From contig JAXLQP010000002.1 of NCBI GenBank assembly GCA_046331565.1, positions 1,865,557 through 1,929,556 on the forward strand: 64,000 bases of DNA, in the 5' to 3' direction. The position numbers and the translations under genes were made by a program. Each line of letters begins with the position of its first letter. Position 1 is the stretch's first letter. Source of the stretch: DASRDU01 sp046331565. GTDB lineage: Bacteria > Acidobacteriota > Blastocatellia > RBC074. The notes beneath the pieces were generated by a model. It did not search any database. It saw nothing but the letters and a program-made list of their open reading frames with translations, and was not told the DNA's origin. Shown here one piece after another: positions 33,683 through 42,301 of the stretch.

Positions 33683-34637
33683 CGGCGGCGACGATGACGA
33701 GGCCGGTAATCAGGCGTTTGGCGGGTTCCTGCGCTCCGATCTGTGACAGTCCGGCGCTCAGCACTGCAATCAGCAGCACGCCGAAAAATGAATTGATGAC
33801 TGAACCGCGCCCGCCCGCCAGACTCGTGCCGCCAATCACGGCTGCGGCGATGGCCTGCAATTCAAAGCCTGTCCCCGCGTTCGGATCTGCCGCTGACAAG
33901 CGCGCACTGTGCAGCACGGCAGCCAGCCCCGTCAGCAGCCCGCTCAGACCAAAGACCGCAACTTTGACCGGATGCGGAGCAATCCCAGCCAGGCGCACTG
34001 CTTCTTCGTTTGTCCCGATGGCCACAATGTAGCGACCGAAAACTGTTCTGGTCAGCACGAACTGCCCGGCCAGCACGACCACCACCGCCAGCAGAAACGG
34101 CAGCGACACTCCAAGCAGTGATAATTCAGCAACGCGCTCAATCGCCCCGCCGATGTAACGGGTCTGCGAACCCGTCGTCAGATAAGCCCCGCCACGCGCA
34201 ATCTCAAGCATGCCGAGCGTGACGATGAACGATGGCAGCCGCCAGCGCACCGTCACCAGACCATTGACCAGCCCGCACAGCAGGCCCGTCAGCAGGCACG
34301 CCACAAGCGCCAGCGCCAGCGGCCATTTGAAATCAACCAGACAAACGCCCAGCACCGCGCCCGCCAGCGCCAGCACTGAACCAACTGAAAGGTCTATACC
34401 ACCCAGAATCAGCACGAACGTCATCCCGACGGCAATCAGCACGGCATCAGGTATCTGATTTGTAATCGTGCGCAGCGTGGTGAGCGAAAAGAAATGCGCC
34501 GTGCTGAAACTGAAAACAGCGATCAGCGCGCCAAGCGCCAGCAGCAGGCCGAGATATTCGCGGATGATTTTGCTGAATGCCTGTCCGCGCTGCCTGAATG
34601 CTGATGCACCGGCCTGGCTTTCGATTTCGTTACGCAT
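33636..34637 (-). CDS. rbsC: Ribose-type ABC transporter permease
   Basis: The product has 333 residues with about nine transmembrane helices and the BPD_transp_2 family signature region ('FVLILGGIDLSVGSVLALAGAVLGV', 'RTVFGRYIVAIGTNEEAVRLAGI', 'GFELQAIAAAVIGGTSLAGGRGS'). It is last in the operon rbsB-rbsA-rbsK-rbsC. The start overlaps the rbsK stop by 8 bp. The sugar is assigned as ribose only because of the ribokinase in the same operon. Confidence 0.92.
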   Translation of the reverse strand: MRNEIESQAGASAFRQRGQAFSKIIREYLGLLLALGALIAVFSFSTAHFFSLTTLRTITNQIPDAVLIAVGMTFVLILGGIDLSVGSVLALAGAVLGVCLVDFKWPLALALVACLLTGLLCGLVNGLVTVRWRLPSFIVTLGMLEIARGGAYLTTGSQTRYIGGAIERVAELSLLGVSLPFLLAVVVVLAGQFVLTRTVFGRYIVAIGTNEEAVRLAGIAPHPVKVAVFGLSGLLTGLAAVLHSARLSAADPNAGTGFELQAIAAAVIGGTSLAGGRGSVINSFFGVLLIAVLSAGLSQIGAQEPAKRLITGLVIVAAVIVDSYREHFRKAAG

Positions 34638-35589
34638 TCTCCACCTCAGCGACTGATGGCGCAGCGCGTGATTGCAGCATCGCCTCGACTTCAGCGCGGG
34701 TCGGAATCGAATCCTGCGCGCCCGGCCTGGTCACTGCCAGTGTGGCAGCAGTCGTGGCGAAATGAATCGCGTCTGTCAGCGTCTGCCCTTCAGCCAGCGC
34801 CGCTGCCAGCGCGCCATTGAAACAATCGCCTGCGGCTGTCACGTCCACTGCTTCCACACGCAGCGCGGCAAAATGACGGCTGCACTTTTCATCGGCCAGC
34901 CAGACGCCTTTTTCACCAAGTTTCAGAATGACGCGGCGCGGCCCCATTGCCAGCAGTTCGCGGGCAATGTTCGGCGCTTCGTCAAGCGAAATGTCGCTGC
35001 CCGTCAGTCCGAGCAACGCCCGCGCTTCGCTTTCATTCGGCGTCAGAATGTCCACGTCTGCCAGCAGTGCGGCATCGAGCGGACGCGCCGGAGCCGGATC
35101 GAGAATAACCTGCATCCCACGCGCGCGGGCGTGACGCGCTGCGGCGGCGACGGTTTCAACCGGCGATTCAAGCTGCAGCAGCAGGTGCGATGCCGCAGCC
35201 GCATCAATTGCGGCGATGACTTCATCGGGTTGCAGGCATTCATTCGCGCCCGCCGCGACAACGATCTGATTCTGTCCTGACTGCTCGACGGTGATGAGCG
35301 CAACGCCGGTTGCAGCGGCGGTCGTGGTGCGAACGTAAGTGACATCAACATTCGCGGCGCGCAGGCTCGCTCTGAGCTGTTCGCCGGAGGCATCAGCCCC
35401 GACGCAGCCAACCATCCGCACAATCTGATTGCGGCTGAGTCGCCCGACGGCGCAGGCCTGATTGGCGCCCTTGCCGCCGGGCAGCGTTTTGAATTCTGCG
35501 CCCGGCACAGTCTGACCGCGCTGCGGCAGGTGTTCGACCCGCACGACGAAATCCATATTCAGGCTGCCGACAATCAGGATGCCTTTCAT
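34630..35589 (-). CDS. rbsK: Ribokinase (PfkB family)
   Basis: The start chosen (MKGILIVGSLNMDFVVRVEH) overlaps the rbsA stop by 4 bp (ATGA). The 319 residues match ribokinase. The substrate-binding 'GSLNMDFV' and 'GGKGANQACAVGRL' motifs and the C-terminal PfkB signature 'DVTAAGDCFNGALAAALAEG' with the catalytic Asp are present. It phosphorylates ribose at O5 after uptake. Its position inside the transporter operon supports ribose as the main substrate; no rbsD (pyranase) or LacI regulator is present nearby. Confidence 0.93.
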   Translation of the reverse strand: MKGILIVGSLNMDFVVRVEHLPQRGQTVPGAEFKTLPGGKGANQACAVGRLSRNQIVRMVGCVGADASGEQLRASLRAANVDVTYVRTTTAAATGVALITVEQSGQNQIVVAAGANECLQPDEVIAAIDAAAASHLLLQLESPVETVAAAARHARARGMQVILDPAPARPLDAALLADVDILTPNESEARALLGLTGSDISLDEAPNIARELLAMGPRRVILKLGEKGVWLADEKCSRHFAALRVEAVDVTAAGDCFNGALAAALAEGQTLTDAIHFATTAATLAVTRPGAQDSIPTRAEVEAMLQSRAAPSVAEVENA

Positions 35590-37091
35590 GCGTTCTTCCT
35601 CGCAGTGGCGTGTTCGCTGAACGCGGCGCGCAGAATTTCGTCCTGACTCCACGCGCCGCGCTCGAAGGTGGCGATCAGTCTGCCGACCGACAGCACAGCG
35701 ATGCGGTCACACAGCGCCATCAGTTCTTCCAGTTCAGATGAAGCCACGACGATGCAGCAGCCCTGCGCGGCCAGTTCGTTCAGCAGCCGCCAGATTTCGA
35801 GCTTTGCGCCAACATCAATGCCACGCGTCGGCTCGTCAAAGAGCAGAATTTCAGGCGCACGGCAAAGCCATCGGGCAATGACGGCCTTCTGCTGATTGCC
35901 GCCGCTCAGTTCCGCTGCGGGCTGTTCCATCGAAGCGCAGCGCACCGCGAGTTGCTGAATGAACTGCTCAGCAGTTGCGCGTTCGCGCTGCCGGTCAATC
36001 ACGCCGAAGCGACCAGCCAGCGTGCGCAGTCGCGCCAGGGTGATGTTGGCGCGCAGGCTTTGCGGCAGCAGCAATCCCTGCGTTCTGCGATCTTCGGTGA
36101 CAAAGGCCATTCCCTGCCGCACGGCATCACGCGGGCTGTCAATGCGCGCCGGACGCTCTGATCCGTGCAGATAAATTTCGCCAGCCTCGCACCAGTCAGC
36201 GCCGAAAATTGCGCGCAGCGTTTCAGTGCGGCCCGATCCCATCAATCCCGCCAGGCCCAGAATCTCGCCGCGCCGCGCCGCAAAACTCACGTTCCGTACC
36301 AGCGCGCCGGACTTCAGCCCGGCAATGCGCAGCGCCACGTCACCGATTTCGCGCTGTCGCGTGACGGCTGCGCTGATTTCGCGCCCGACCATTTGCCGCA
36401 CCAGTTCAGGAATCGTCACGGCATCGGCCTGATGAGTGGCAATCATCTGCCCGTCGCGCAGCACCGAGATGCGATCAGCAATGCGACGAAGTTCTTCGAG
36501 CCGGTGCGAAATGTAAAGAATGCCTGCGCCCTGCGCCCGCAATCGCCTGATCTGCGCAAAGAGCAATTCAGTTTCCGTTGCAGTCAGCGCCGCTGTCGGC
36601 TCATCAAGAATCAGCAGTTCCGTGCGTCGCGCCAGGCTCGCGGCGATTTCGACAAGCTGCTGCTGCCCGATGCCGAGCGCGCCTGCGGGTGTTGCCGGAT
36701 CGAGCGATTCAAGGCCGACGAGTGCGAGTACGCGTTGTGCGTCAGCAGACAGTCGCCGGTAATTCACCACACCGAAACGGCGCGGCATCTGATCAAGAAA
36801 AATGTTTTCAGCCAGGCTCAGGGTTGGAATCAGATTGAGTTCCTGCAACACCAGCCGCACGCCGCTGGCTTCAGCGACAGCTTTGTTTGTCGGCGCGAAC
36901 CGCTGCCCTTTCCAGCGCATTTCACCGGCATCAGGCGCGACCAGCCCGGCAATGATTTTCGCCAGCGTGCTTTTGCCTGCGCCGTTTTCGCCGACCAGCG
37001 CGTGAACTTCTCCGGCGCGCACCTCCAGCGAAACGCCCGTCAGCACAGGCGCGGCGTAAGCTTTGTGCAGGTTGTCAACAGTGAGCAGCAT
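35586..37091 (-). CDS. rbsA: Sugar ABC transporter ATP-binding protein, two ABC domains
   Basis: The product has 501 residues, as usual for RbsA/MglA-type ATPases. The first ABC domain has Walker A GENGAGKST, signature 'LGIGQQQLVEIAASLAR' and Walker B 'LLILDEPTAALT'. The second has a degenerate Walker A (GLMGSGRTE), as is normal in the family, with signature 'LSGGNQQKAVIARWL' and 'ILLFDEPTRGIDVG'. It starts 9 bp after the rbsB stop. Confidence 0.95.
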   Translation of the reverse strand: MLLTVDNLHKAYAAPVLTGVSLEVRAGEVHALVGENGAGKSTLAKIIAGLVAPDAGEMRWKGQRFAPTNKAVAEASGVRLVLQELNLIPTLSLAENIFLDQMPRRFGVVNYRRLSADAQRVLALVGLESLDPATPAGALGIGQQQLVEIAASLARRTELLILDEPTAALTATETELLFAQIRRLRAQGAGILYISHRLEELRRIADRISVLRDGQMIATHQADAVTIPELVRQMVGREISAAVTRQREIGDVALRIAGLKSGALVRNVSFAARRGEILGLAGLMGSGRTETLRAIFGADWCEAGEIYLHGSERPARIDSPRDAVRQGMAFVTEDRRTQGLLLPQSLRANITLARLRTLAGRFGVIDRQRERATAEQFIQQLAVRCASMEQPAAELSGGNQQKAVIARWLCRAPEILLFDEPTRGIDVGAKLEIWRLLNELAAQGCCIVVASSELEELMALCDRIAVLSVGRLIATFERGAWSQDEILRAAFSEHATARKNA

Positions 37092-37100
37092 CGCAGCGGT

Positions 37101-38054
37101 TCACTTCAGCGTCGCCGCCGTAATCAGATCAACCGGCGTTTCGCGGTCGGCAGGCGTGCTCTTCTGCTTCAGGATTTCGAGCGCGTACTCGATGCCATAA
37201 ACAGCAAGCTGGTCGCCGTGCTGATCCACTGTGGCCAGCACTTTGCCGTCTTTGATCAACTGCTGCACGGCGGAAATGTTGTCAAAGCCGATGACTTTGA
37301 CCTGCCCGGTTTTGCCAGCAGCGCGCAAGGCGGCGACTGCGCCCAGCGCCATTGAATCATTTGCGCACAGAATGCCCTTCAGATCGGGCTGTTCAGTCAG
37401 CAGCGCCGCGACGACCTGATTGGCCCTGGCTGTTTCCCAGTTGCCCGCCTGCGAACTGACGACATTCATTCCGGCAGCCTTCATCGCCTCAGCAAATCCG
37501 GCCCTGCGCTCAATGGCATTGAAAGCGGTCGGCACGCCTTCAATGATTGCGACCTTGTCGCCGGGCTGCAAAGTCTTCGCTAAAAATTCGCCTGCCAGTC
37601 GCGCCCCCTTGCGATTGTCGGGGCCGACGAAGGGAAACTTCACCTGTTTGTCAGCCAGCACCGCCGCGTCAAAACGGTTGTCAATATTGACGACGACGAT
37701 GCCCGCCTTCTGCGCCTTCTGACAAACGGCAACCAGCGCCCTGGAATCCGCCGGAGCGATGACGATGGCGCTGACCTGCTGCGCAATCATCTGCTCGACC
37801 AGTTCAACCTGTCGGCTGACATCGAGTTCATCCTTGATGCCGTTGGCAATCAGGTCGTATTCAGCGGCGTGCGCCTGCTGATGCCTGCGCGCGCCCTGCT
37901 CCATCGTCTGAAAGAATTCGTTGGCGAGCGATTTCATCACCAGCGCAATGCGCGGCCTGCCAGCAGAGTTCGTCGGCGCAGCAGGAGGCGTGCAACCCGC
38001 CAGCAACGTCACCACGCCGAGCAGAAAAGCGGGAAAGCAATGTGCATTTTTCAT
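37101..38054 (-). CDS. rbsB: Ribose-type periplasmic binding lipoprotein
   Basis: The product has 317 residues. The signal peptide ends in the lipobox LAGC (lipidated Cys 21), followed by a Pro/Ala/Thr linker and a type I periplasmic binding fold ('RIALVMKSLANEFFQTMEQGA', 'AIVIAPADSRALV', 'VVNIDNRFDAAVLADKQV', 'ILCANDSMALGAVAALRAAG', 'VIGFDNISAVQQLIKDGKVLATVDQ'). It is the first gene of the operon. Upstream lies a MITE-like element (38083-38222), so its promoter is within or beyond that element. Confidence 0.94.
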   Translation of the reverse strand: MKNAHCFPAFLLGVVTLLAGCTPPAAPTNSAGRPRIALVMKSLANEFFQTMEQGARRHQQAHAAEYDLIANGIKDELDVSRQVELVEQMIAQQVSAIVIAPADSRALVAVCQKAQKAGIVVVNIDNRFDAAVLADKQVKFPFVGPDNRKGARLAGEFLAKTLQPGDKVAIIEGVPTAFNAIERRAGFAEAMKAAGMNVVSSQAGNWETARANQVVAALLTEQPDLKGILCANDSMALGAVAALRAAGKTGQVKVIGFDNISAVQQLIKDGKVLATVDQHGDQLAVYGIEYALEILKQKSTPADRETPVDLITAATLK

Positions 38055-38082
38055 AGGAGATTTCAGAGCATCAGGGAAAGTC

Positions 38083-38222
38083 AGATCAGATCAGCAAACG
38101 GAAACAGCCAGTGTTGCGCGATTTGCCAAAATCGCGCGGCATCCGTGATCGGCCCCTTGCGTGAGCCGCGCGATTTTGGCAAATCGCGCAACACCTTCCG
38201 GATACGCAATTGAAAACCGAAC
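38083..38222. mobile_element. MITE-like inverted-repeat element, copy 2
   Basis: This copy is about 140 bp. Its core arms (38111-38140 and 38165-38194) are a perfect 30-bp inverted pair, sharing GCGCGATTTGCCAAAATCGC with copy 1 at 24673-24820. The outer flanks and the central spacer ('ATCGGCCC') are also shared. It sits upstream of rbsB and could affect its transcription. Confidence 0.82.
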
Positions 38223-38268
38223 TAATGCCAGTTCTTCAGAAGAAACACTTTCTACCACGAAGAAACGA

Positions 38269-38394
38269 AAAACACGAAGAGGGGAGGAAAGACGGGGAGA
38301 AAAGGGAAAGAAGGAAGAGGAGAAAGGGAGATAAGGAACCGTCAAAGTTCGAGTTCTCCTCTTTCCCTTTTCTCCCCGTCTCCTCTTCTTTCTT
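38269..38394. repeat. Purine-tract palindrome at the 3' end of the fusion gene
   Basis: A run of about 70 bases of almost only purines (about 38269-38338) pairs with a pyrimidine run ending at the stop of the fusion gene. The perfect core is GACGGGGAGAAAAGGGAAAG plus A (38291-38311 with 38360-38380). Together with the element at 38083 it fills the 340-bp gap between rbsB and the fusion gene; no gene is visible there. Confidence 0.82.
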
Positions 38395-41055
38395 TCAGCG
38401 GGCGCGGAACTCAGCGATCAGGCGCAGCAGTTCAGTTATCGAAGCCGGTTTGAAGCCGCGGGCGCGATTCTGTGCGCCGATTTCAAAGGCGATGCGCCAC
38501 TGTTCGCACAGCACGCGCCACGCCGTGAAGACGCTGTTTTTCGGGTCGTAAATGCTCGTCGCTTCTGAAGTCACGCCGTTCAGTTCGATGACTTTGAAAT
38601 CGCGGCCCTGCTGAAACGCTTCAATCGAAGGCACGCGAATGTCGTAGCGGCCAAAATAAAATCCGTCGAAGCTTTTGCTGACGCGATCAATCGCCGCTTC
38701 CATTGCGTCTGTCTTCAGCCACGTGCCATCCAGAAAGAGTGCGCCCCGGCTGTGCGTGCCGAGTTCGACCAGTTGCACGCGCTCGCCCGCCACAGGAACC
38801 TGCCACAAACGATCCTGCATTTTGTCGCAGTAAAAACTCGCCATGCAGACGGCTCGTTCGTCAGCGAGAATCAACTGCTCCAGCGTCCTCACACCGTCAC
38901 CAGTCACGGCAGGAAATCTTTTGTCAGTGATGGCAAAGATTCGGCCCGTCGCTTCGTTCGGGAAGCGGTAATAAAACACGCCGAATTCAAGACCCGGCAC
39001 ATACTCCTGAATGATCGCATTGCCGCTGAAACCTTTGAAAAACTCTGCGACTTCATCATCTGACCTGACGACTGCCACACCTGCGCCGCGTTCACCCACA
39101 TCAGGCTTGAGCACTATCGGGTATTCAAATTTATGCTGCCGCATCAATGCCCGCGCCTGCGCGATGCGCTCTGTCGCGTTTGCTGAAGCTGCGATGAGTT
39201 CTGAGCGGGCAATAAACTCGCCTGCGCCGGACAGACCTTTCAGAATTTCAATCTTCGATTCACCGACGAACCCGCCGCCAGCCGGGAATGCCGGATTGGC
39301 AATCGTGAACAGAGTCAGGCTGCGATGCCTGAATGCCAGCCACGCGATGTAACAAATCACCGGAGGATAGACCGCCCACATCGGCCAGAATTCCCAGCGC
39401 GTCAGCCTGCGCCACTGTGACAACAGCATTCGCCGCCCGCGCGCCGTCACTGACAATGCCAGCGCGCGCACCAGCGGACGAATGATCAAAAGCAGCGCGA
39501 CCCCGGCGAGCAATGTCTTCAGCAGAAAATGCTGCCCGCCCGAAAAGACGCGGCTGACTACTTCGCCGCCGAGCAATGCCGACAGCGCCACCAGCAGCGG
39601 AGTCCACACCGCGCACGCCAGCGCAAAATAGAATGCGAACCACCAGAAGTTCGTCCGCAGCACTCCGGCAGCAAAGTAAGTCGGCAGTCGCGCGCCGGGC
39701 AGAAAGCGACTGACCGCAATCACGCGCAGCCCGTTGCGCGCAAACCACTGTGAGCTTCGTTCAACTGCCGCCTCGCTCAGAAACCAGCGCAGCGGCGCAC
39801 GCACCAGCGCCGGTCGGCCCAGCCAGCGCCCCGCCAGGTACAACATCACATCGCCAACGAAGATGCCCGCAAAGCAGGCCAGCGTCCCGAACAGAAAACC
39901 GATCCTGCCCTGCGCCACCATCACGCCAACGCTGATCGTCGTCAGGTCTTCGCTGACCAGCGTGGCCGTCACGATCAGCAGCAGCAGCACGAGCGCCGCG
40001 ACGCCAACCACCTGCGGCAGATTCGCGGGATCAAACGGCTGCATTGATCGTGCAATGCGCGCGGCGTCTGCACGGTCGCGGGTGACGGCCTTGCTCTGTT
40101 CGACGCGGGCTGTGAAATCGCTGATGAGCGCGGCGACGCCCGAATCCTTTCTGAAGACCATGAAATGATCGCTTTCGATCAGGTGCAGTTCGCTTTGCGG
40201 CACGAGGCGATGATGTTCCAGCGCGGCTTCGACCGGAACCAGCGGATCGCGCCGCCCGTGAATGATCTGCATCGGCCCGCCATAACGTTGCAGCAATTCG
40301 CGCAATGGCCGCTGATCTGAATCATAAAAGTTGCGCGCATACGAGAGGTCGAGCATCGCGCCATCGAACCAGCCGAAATGCGGCGTCGCTTCAAAGAGCA
40401 GCCAAAGGCCCGCGAGCTGCGCCCCGTGAATCGCGTGATTGAGATGATAATCACCGAGCAGTTCCATCTCCTGCACGCCGATGGCCGACAGCATCGTGAG
40501 CGAAGCCACGCGCTCAGGCGCAATATCGGTGATGTTGAGCGCCACTCCGCCGCCCATACTGAACGCGACAAAATGCGCCCGTCGCACCTGCAACGCATCG
40601 AGCAGTTGCAGCACGTAACGGGCGTGCGCGCGAATCGAGTAATCAGGAATGTGGTGCGATGAAGCGCCGAAGCCGGGCAGGTCGGGCGCAATGATTTGAT
40701 ACTTGTCAGCCAGTGCGGGAGCAGGATTGCGAAAATCCTCGCTGTGGCCCGGACTGCCGTGCAGCAGCACAATCACCGGACGCGACGGATCAATAACTGA
40801 TGGATAACTCTCATAAGCCAGCGTGACCGGTTCACTGAGCAACTGGTCGTGGCTGACTGCTTTGATTGTGACTGTTGTTTTGCTGCTGACTGCGGGCTGA
40901 TGAAGCTGGCGCGAACGAACGAAATGCGAAAGCAGCAGCAGCACGGCGTAACAGGCAAACAGCCACAGCCACCAGCGACGCGGCGATTGAGAACGCACAC
41001 CGGAAGCCTGCCTGTTTTCCGCAAGGACTTTCATCATCAGATCGGGCGCTGGCAC
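38395..41055 (-). CDS. Triple fusion: alpha/beta hydrolase - DedA/VTT membrane domain - ATP-grasp ligase
   Basis: The product has 886 residues. A transmembrane anchor (about 28-44) is followed by an alpha/beta-hydrolase domain (about 65-320). Its oxyanion HGSPG is at 99-103, nucleophile Ser166 in FSMGGG, Asp270 in 'GRRDPLVP' and His297 in 'ESDHF'. A DedA/SNARE-associated (VTT) domain lies at about 350-545 and includes 'SRFLPGARLPTYFAAG'. Another helix near 560-575 precedes a D-Ala-D-Ala-ligase-type ATP-grasp domain (about 585-860) with Lys650 ('VLKPDVGERGAGV'), 'IIQEYVPGLEFGV', Asp805 in RYDIRV and 'VIELNGVTSEA'. All catalytic residues seem present. It is last in a five-gene overlapping operon with lipid acyltransferases. 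The N-terminal 'MPAPDLMM' leaves the exact start (41055, 41037 or 41034) open. Confidence 0.88.
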   Translation of the reverse strand: MPAPDLMMKVLAENRQASGVRSQSPRRWWLWLFACYAVLLLLSHFVRSRQLHQPAVSSKTTVTIKAVSHDQLLSEPVTLAYESYPSVIDPSRPVIVLLHGSPGHSEDFRNPAPALADKYQIIAPDLPGFGASSHHIPDYSIRAHARYVLQLLDALQVRRAHFVAFSMGGGVALNITDIAPERVASLTMLSAIGVQEMELLGDYHLNHAIHGAQLAGLWLLFEATPHFGWFDGAMLDLSYARNFYDSDQRPLRELLQRYGGPMQIIHGRRDPLVPVEAALEHHRLVPQSELHLIESDHFMVFRKDSGVAALISDFTARVEQSKAVTRDRADAARIARSMQPFDPANLPQVVGVAALVLLLLIVTATLVSEDLTTISVGVMVAQGRIGFLFGTLACFAGIFVGDVMLYLAGRWLGRPALVRAPLRWFLSEAAVERSSQWFARNGLRVIAVSRFLPGARLPTYFAAGVLRTNFWWFAFYFALACAVWTPLLVALSALLGGEVVSRVFSGGQHFLLKTLLAGVALLLIIRPLVRALALSVTARGRRMLLSQWRRLTRWEFWPMWAVYPPVICYIAWLAFRHRSLTLFTIANPAFPAGGGFVGESKIEILKGLSGAGEFIARSELIAASANATERIAQARALMRQHKFEYPIVLKPDVGERGAGVAVVRSDDEVAEFFKGFSGNAIIQEYVPGLEFGVFYYRFPNEATGRIFAITDKRFPAVTGDGVRTLEQLILADERAVCMASFYCDKMQDRLWQVPVAGERVQLVELGTHSRGALFLDGTWLKTDAMEAAIDRVSKSFDGFYFGRYDIRVPSIEAFQQGRDFKVIELNGVTSEATSIYDPKNSVFTAWRVLCEQWRIAFEIGAQNRARGFKPASITELLRLIAEFRAR

Positions 41056-41774
41056 AGGCTCAGCGAATGCGAGGTGTGCGCGCCATCAGTGCAGGGCGCG
41101 GCTGAGTGGTAATCAAACCGAATTGCGCCGTCAGCAACGCTGATGCGGCTGAAACTCACAGTGGCAGCATCGGCGCGATGCATGCAAACAGAAAAAGGCC
41201 CGCGCTCCGGCGCGTGGCTGCGATGAAACTTCACCAGCAGGTCGGCAGTGATCTTTCCGGCCTGCTGCTTCATCTCGGCAAACTGCTGCTGACGTGATTC
41301 AATCACGCGCGCGGTTTCATAAGATGATGAAGTCAGCGGCATCTGCGCTTCGGCACTGCTGCCATTCAATAACTCGCGGCCAGTCCAGTGAATAATCAGC
41401 GCGGGCGTGCCGGGCGCAAGCGCCAGCAGCGTGAAAGGCTGAAAGCGAGTCAGATCATTTTGCTTTATTCGACAACTGACTTGCGCCGGTGAATCACTGT
41501 CCATCAATTCAGTCAACAGCAGACCGCGACTGACTGGCTTTGCCAGCGGTTCCACGGTTTCATCCTGATAACGGTTGAGCAGGCACAGCGACAGGCCGAA
41601 TTCACTGACACCAATCCACGACCCGCCGTGATCGCCGTCAACCGGGGCGATGAAGTTCACGCCTGCGCGCTGGTGCAGTTGCGGCGGCGCGGCATGCCTG
41701 CGCGTGTGGCGTTCGTCGCGGTTGCAGAACAACTGATAGCCGCCGCCCTGATGCAGCCAGCTCACTGTACACAT
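41037..41774 (-). CDS. NRDE (TANGO2-like) family protein
   Basis: The product has 245 residues. It begins 'MCTVSWL...YQLFCNRDERHTRRHAAPP', containing the family-defining N-R-D-E motif right after the conserved N-terminal Cys. It continues with 'APVDGDHGGSWIGVSEFGLSLCLLNRY', another family hallmark. TANGO2-type proteins have been implicated in haem, lipid or acyl-CoA handling in eukaryotes; the bacterial role is undefined. It overlaps the DinB gene upstream by 13 bp and the fusion gene downstream by 19 bp, so it belongs to the same operon. Confidence 0.9.
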   Translation of the reverse strand: MCTVSWLHQGGGYQLFCNRDERHTRRHAAPPQLHQRAGVNFIAPVDGDHGGSWIGVSEFGLSLCLLNRYQDETVEPLAKPVSRGLLLTELMDSDSPAQVSCRIKQNDLTRFQPFTLLALAPGTPALIIHWTGRELLNGSSAEAQMPLTSSSYETARVIESRQQQFAEMKQQAGKITADLLVKFHRSHAPERGPFSVCMHRADAATVSFSRISVADGAIRFDYHSAAPCTDGAHTSHSLSLCQRPI

Positions 41775-42301
41775 CCGGCCTCTTCCTTCCAGTATTCAAG
41801 CGTGGATGGCGCCACACCGAATTCAGCGGCGGGCGCAAAGCCCTGCGCGCGCAGCATCAGCGCAATCAGCGCGTAATGATGCACCGTATGACTCAGCAGA
41901 AACTGAAGCTCGCGCTCGAGCGAAGTGCGGCCCCAGTGCGGCGAATCCTGCCGGGTTTCAAGCTGCGCTGAATAATCGGACAAGGGCAAATGCTGCAATT
42001 GCGTAATCGTGTCTTCAAGGCGGGCAATGGCGCAGTCGCGGTGATGCGCAATCAGTTCATCTCTTTCGCGCCGGTCATAATCAATGCGGCCTGTGGTCAG
42101 GCCCGCAAAGAAGCAGCGGTATGAATCCAAGCAGTGCCGGAAGTGACTGCCGACGCCGTATTCAAAAAGCGGCGGCACAAGGCTGGTGTATAGCTGATCG
42201 TCAATCTGCCGCAGCAGATCGCGGCCCTGCGCGAGGATCTGACAGTTGGCGGTTATGAGCGACCGGACTGGTGCATCGCGGTGTGTGTTGCGGGACTGCA
42301 T
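41762..42301 (-). CDS. DinB-like family protein
   Basis: The product has 179 residues in four helices with spaced histidines: 'YGVGSHFRHCLDSY', 'IAHHRDCAIARL' and 'FLLSHTVHHYALIALMLRAQG'. These fit the metal-binding triad of DinB/YfiT-fold proteins. The ribosome-binding site GGGAGG lies 5 nt before the ATG. It overlaps the acyltransferase gene by 49 bp and the NRDE gene by 13 bp. DinB-fold enzymes can be thiol-dependent transferases; the substrate is unknown. Confidence 0.85.
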   Translation of the reverse strand: MQSRNTHRDAPVRSLITANCQILAQGRDLLRQIDDQLYTSLVPPLFEYGVGSHFRHCLDSYRCFFAGLTTGRIDYDRRERDELIAHHRDCAIARLEDTITQLQHLPLSDYSAQLETRQDSPHWGRTSLERELQFLLSHTVHHYALIALMLRAQGFAPAAEFGVAPSTLEYWKEEAGCVQ

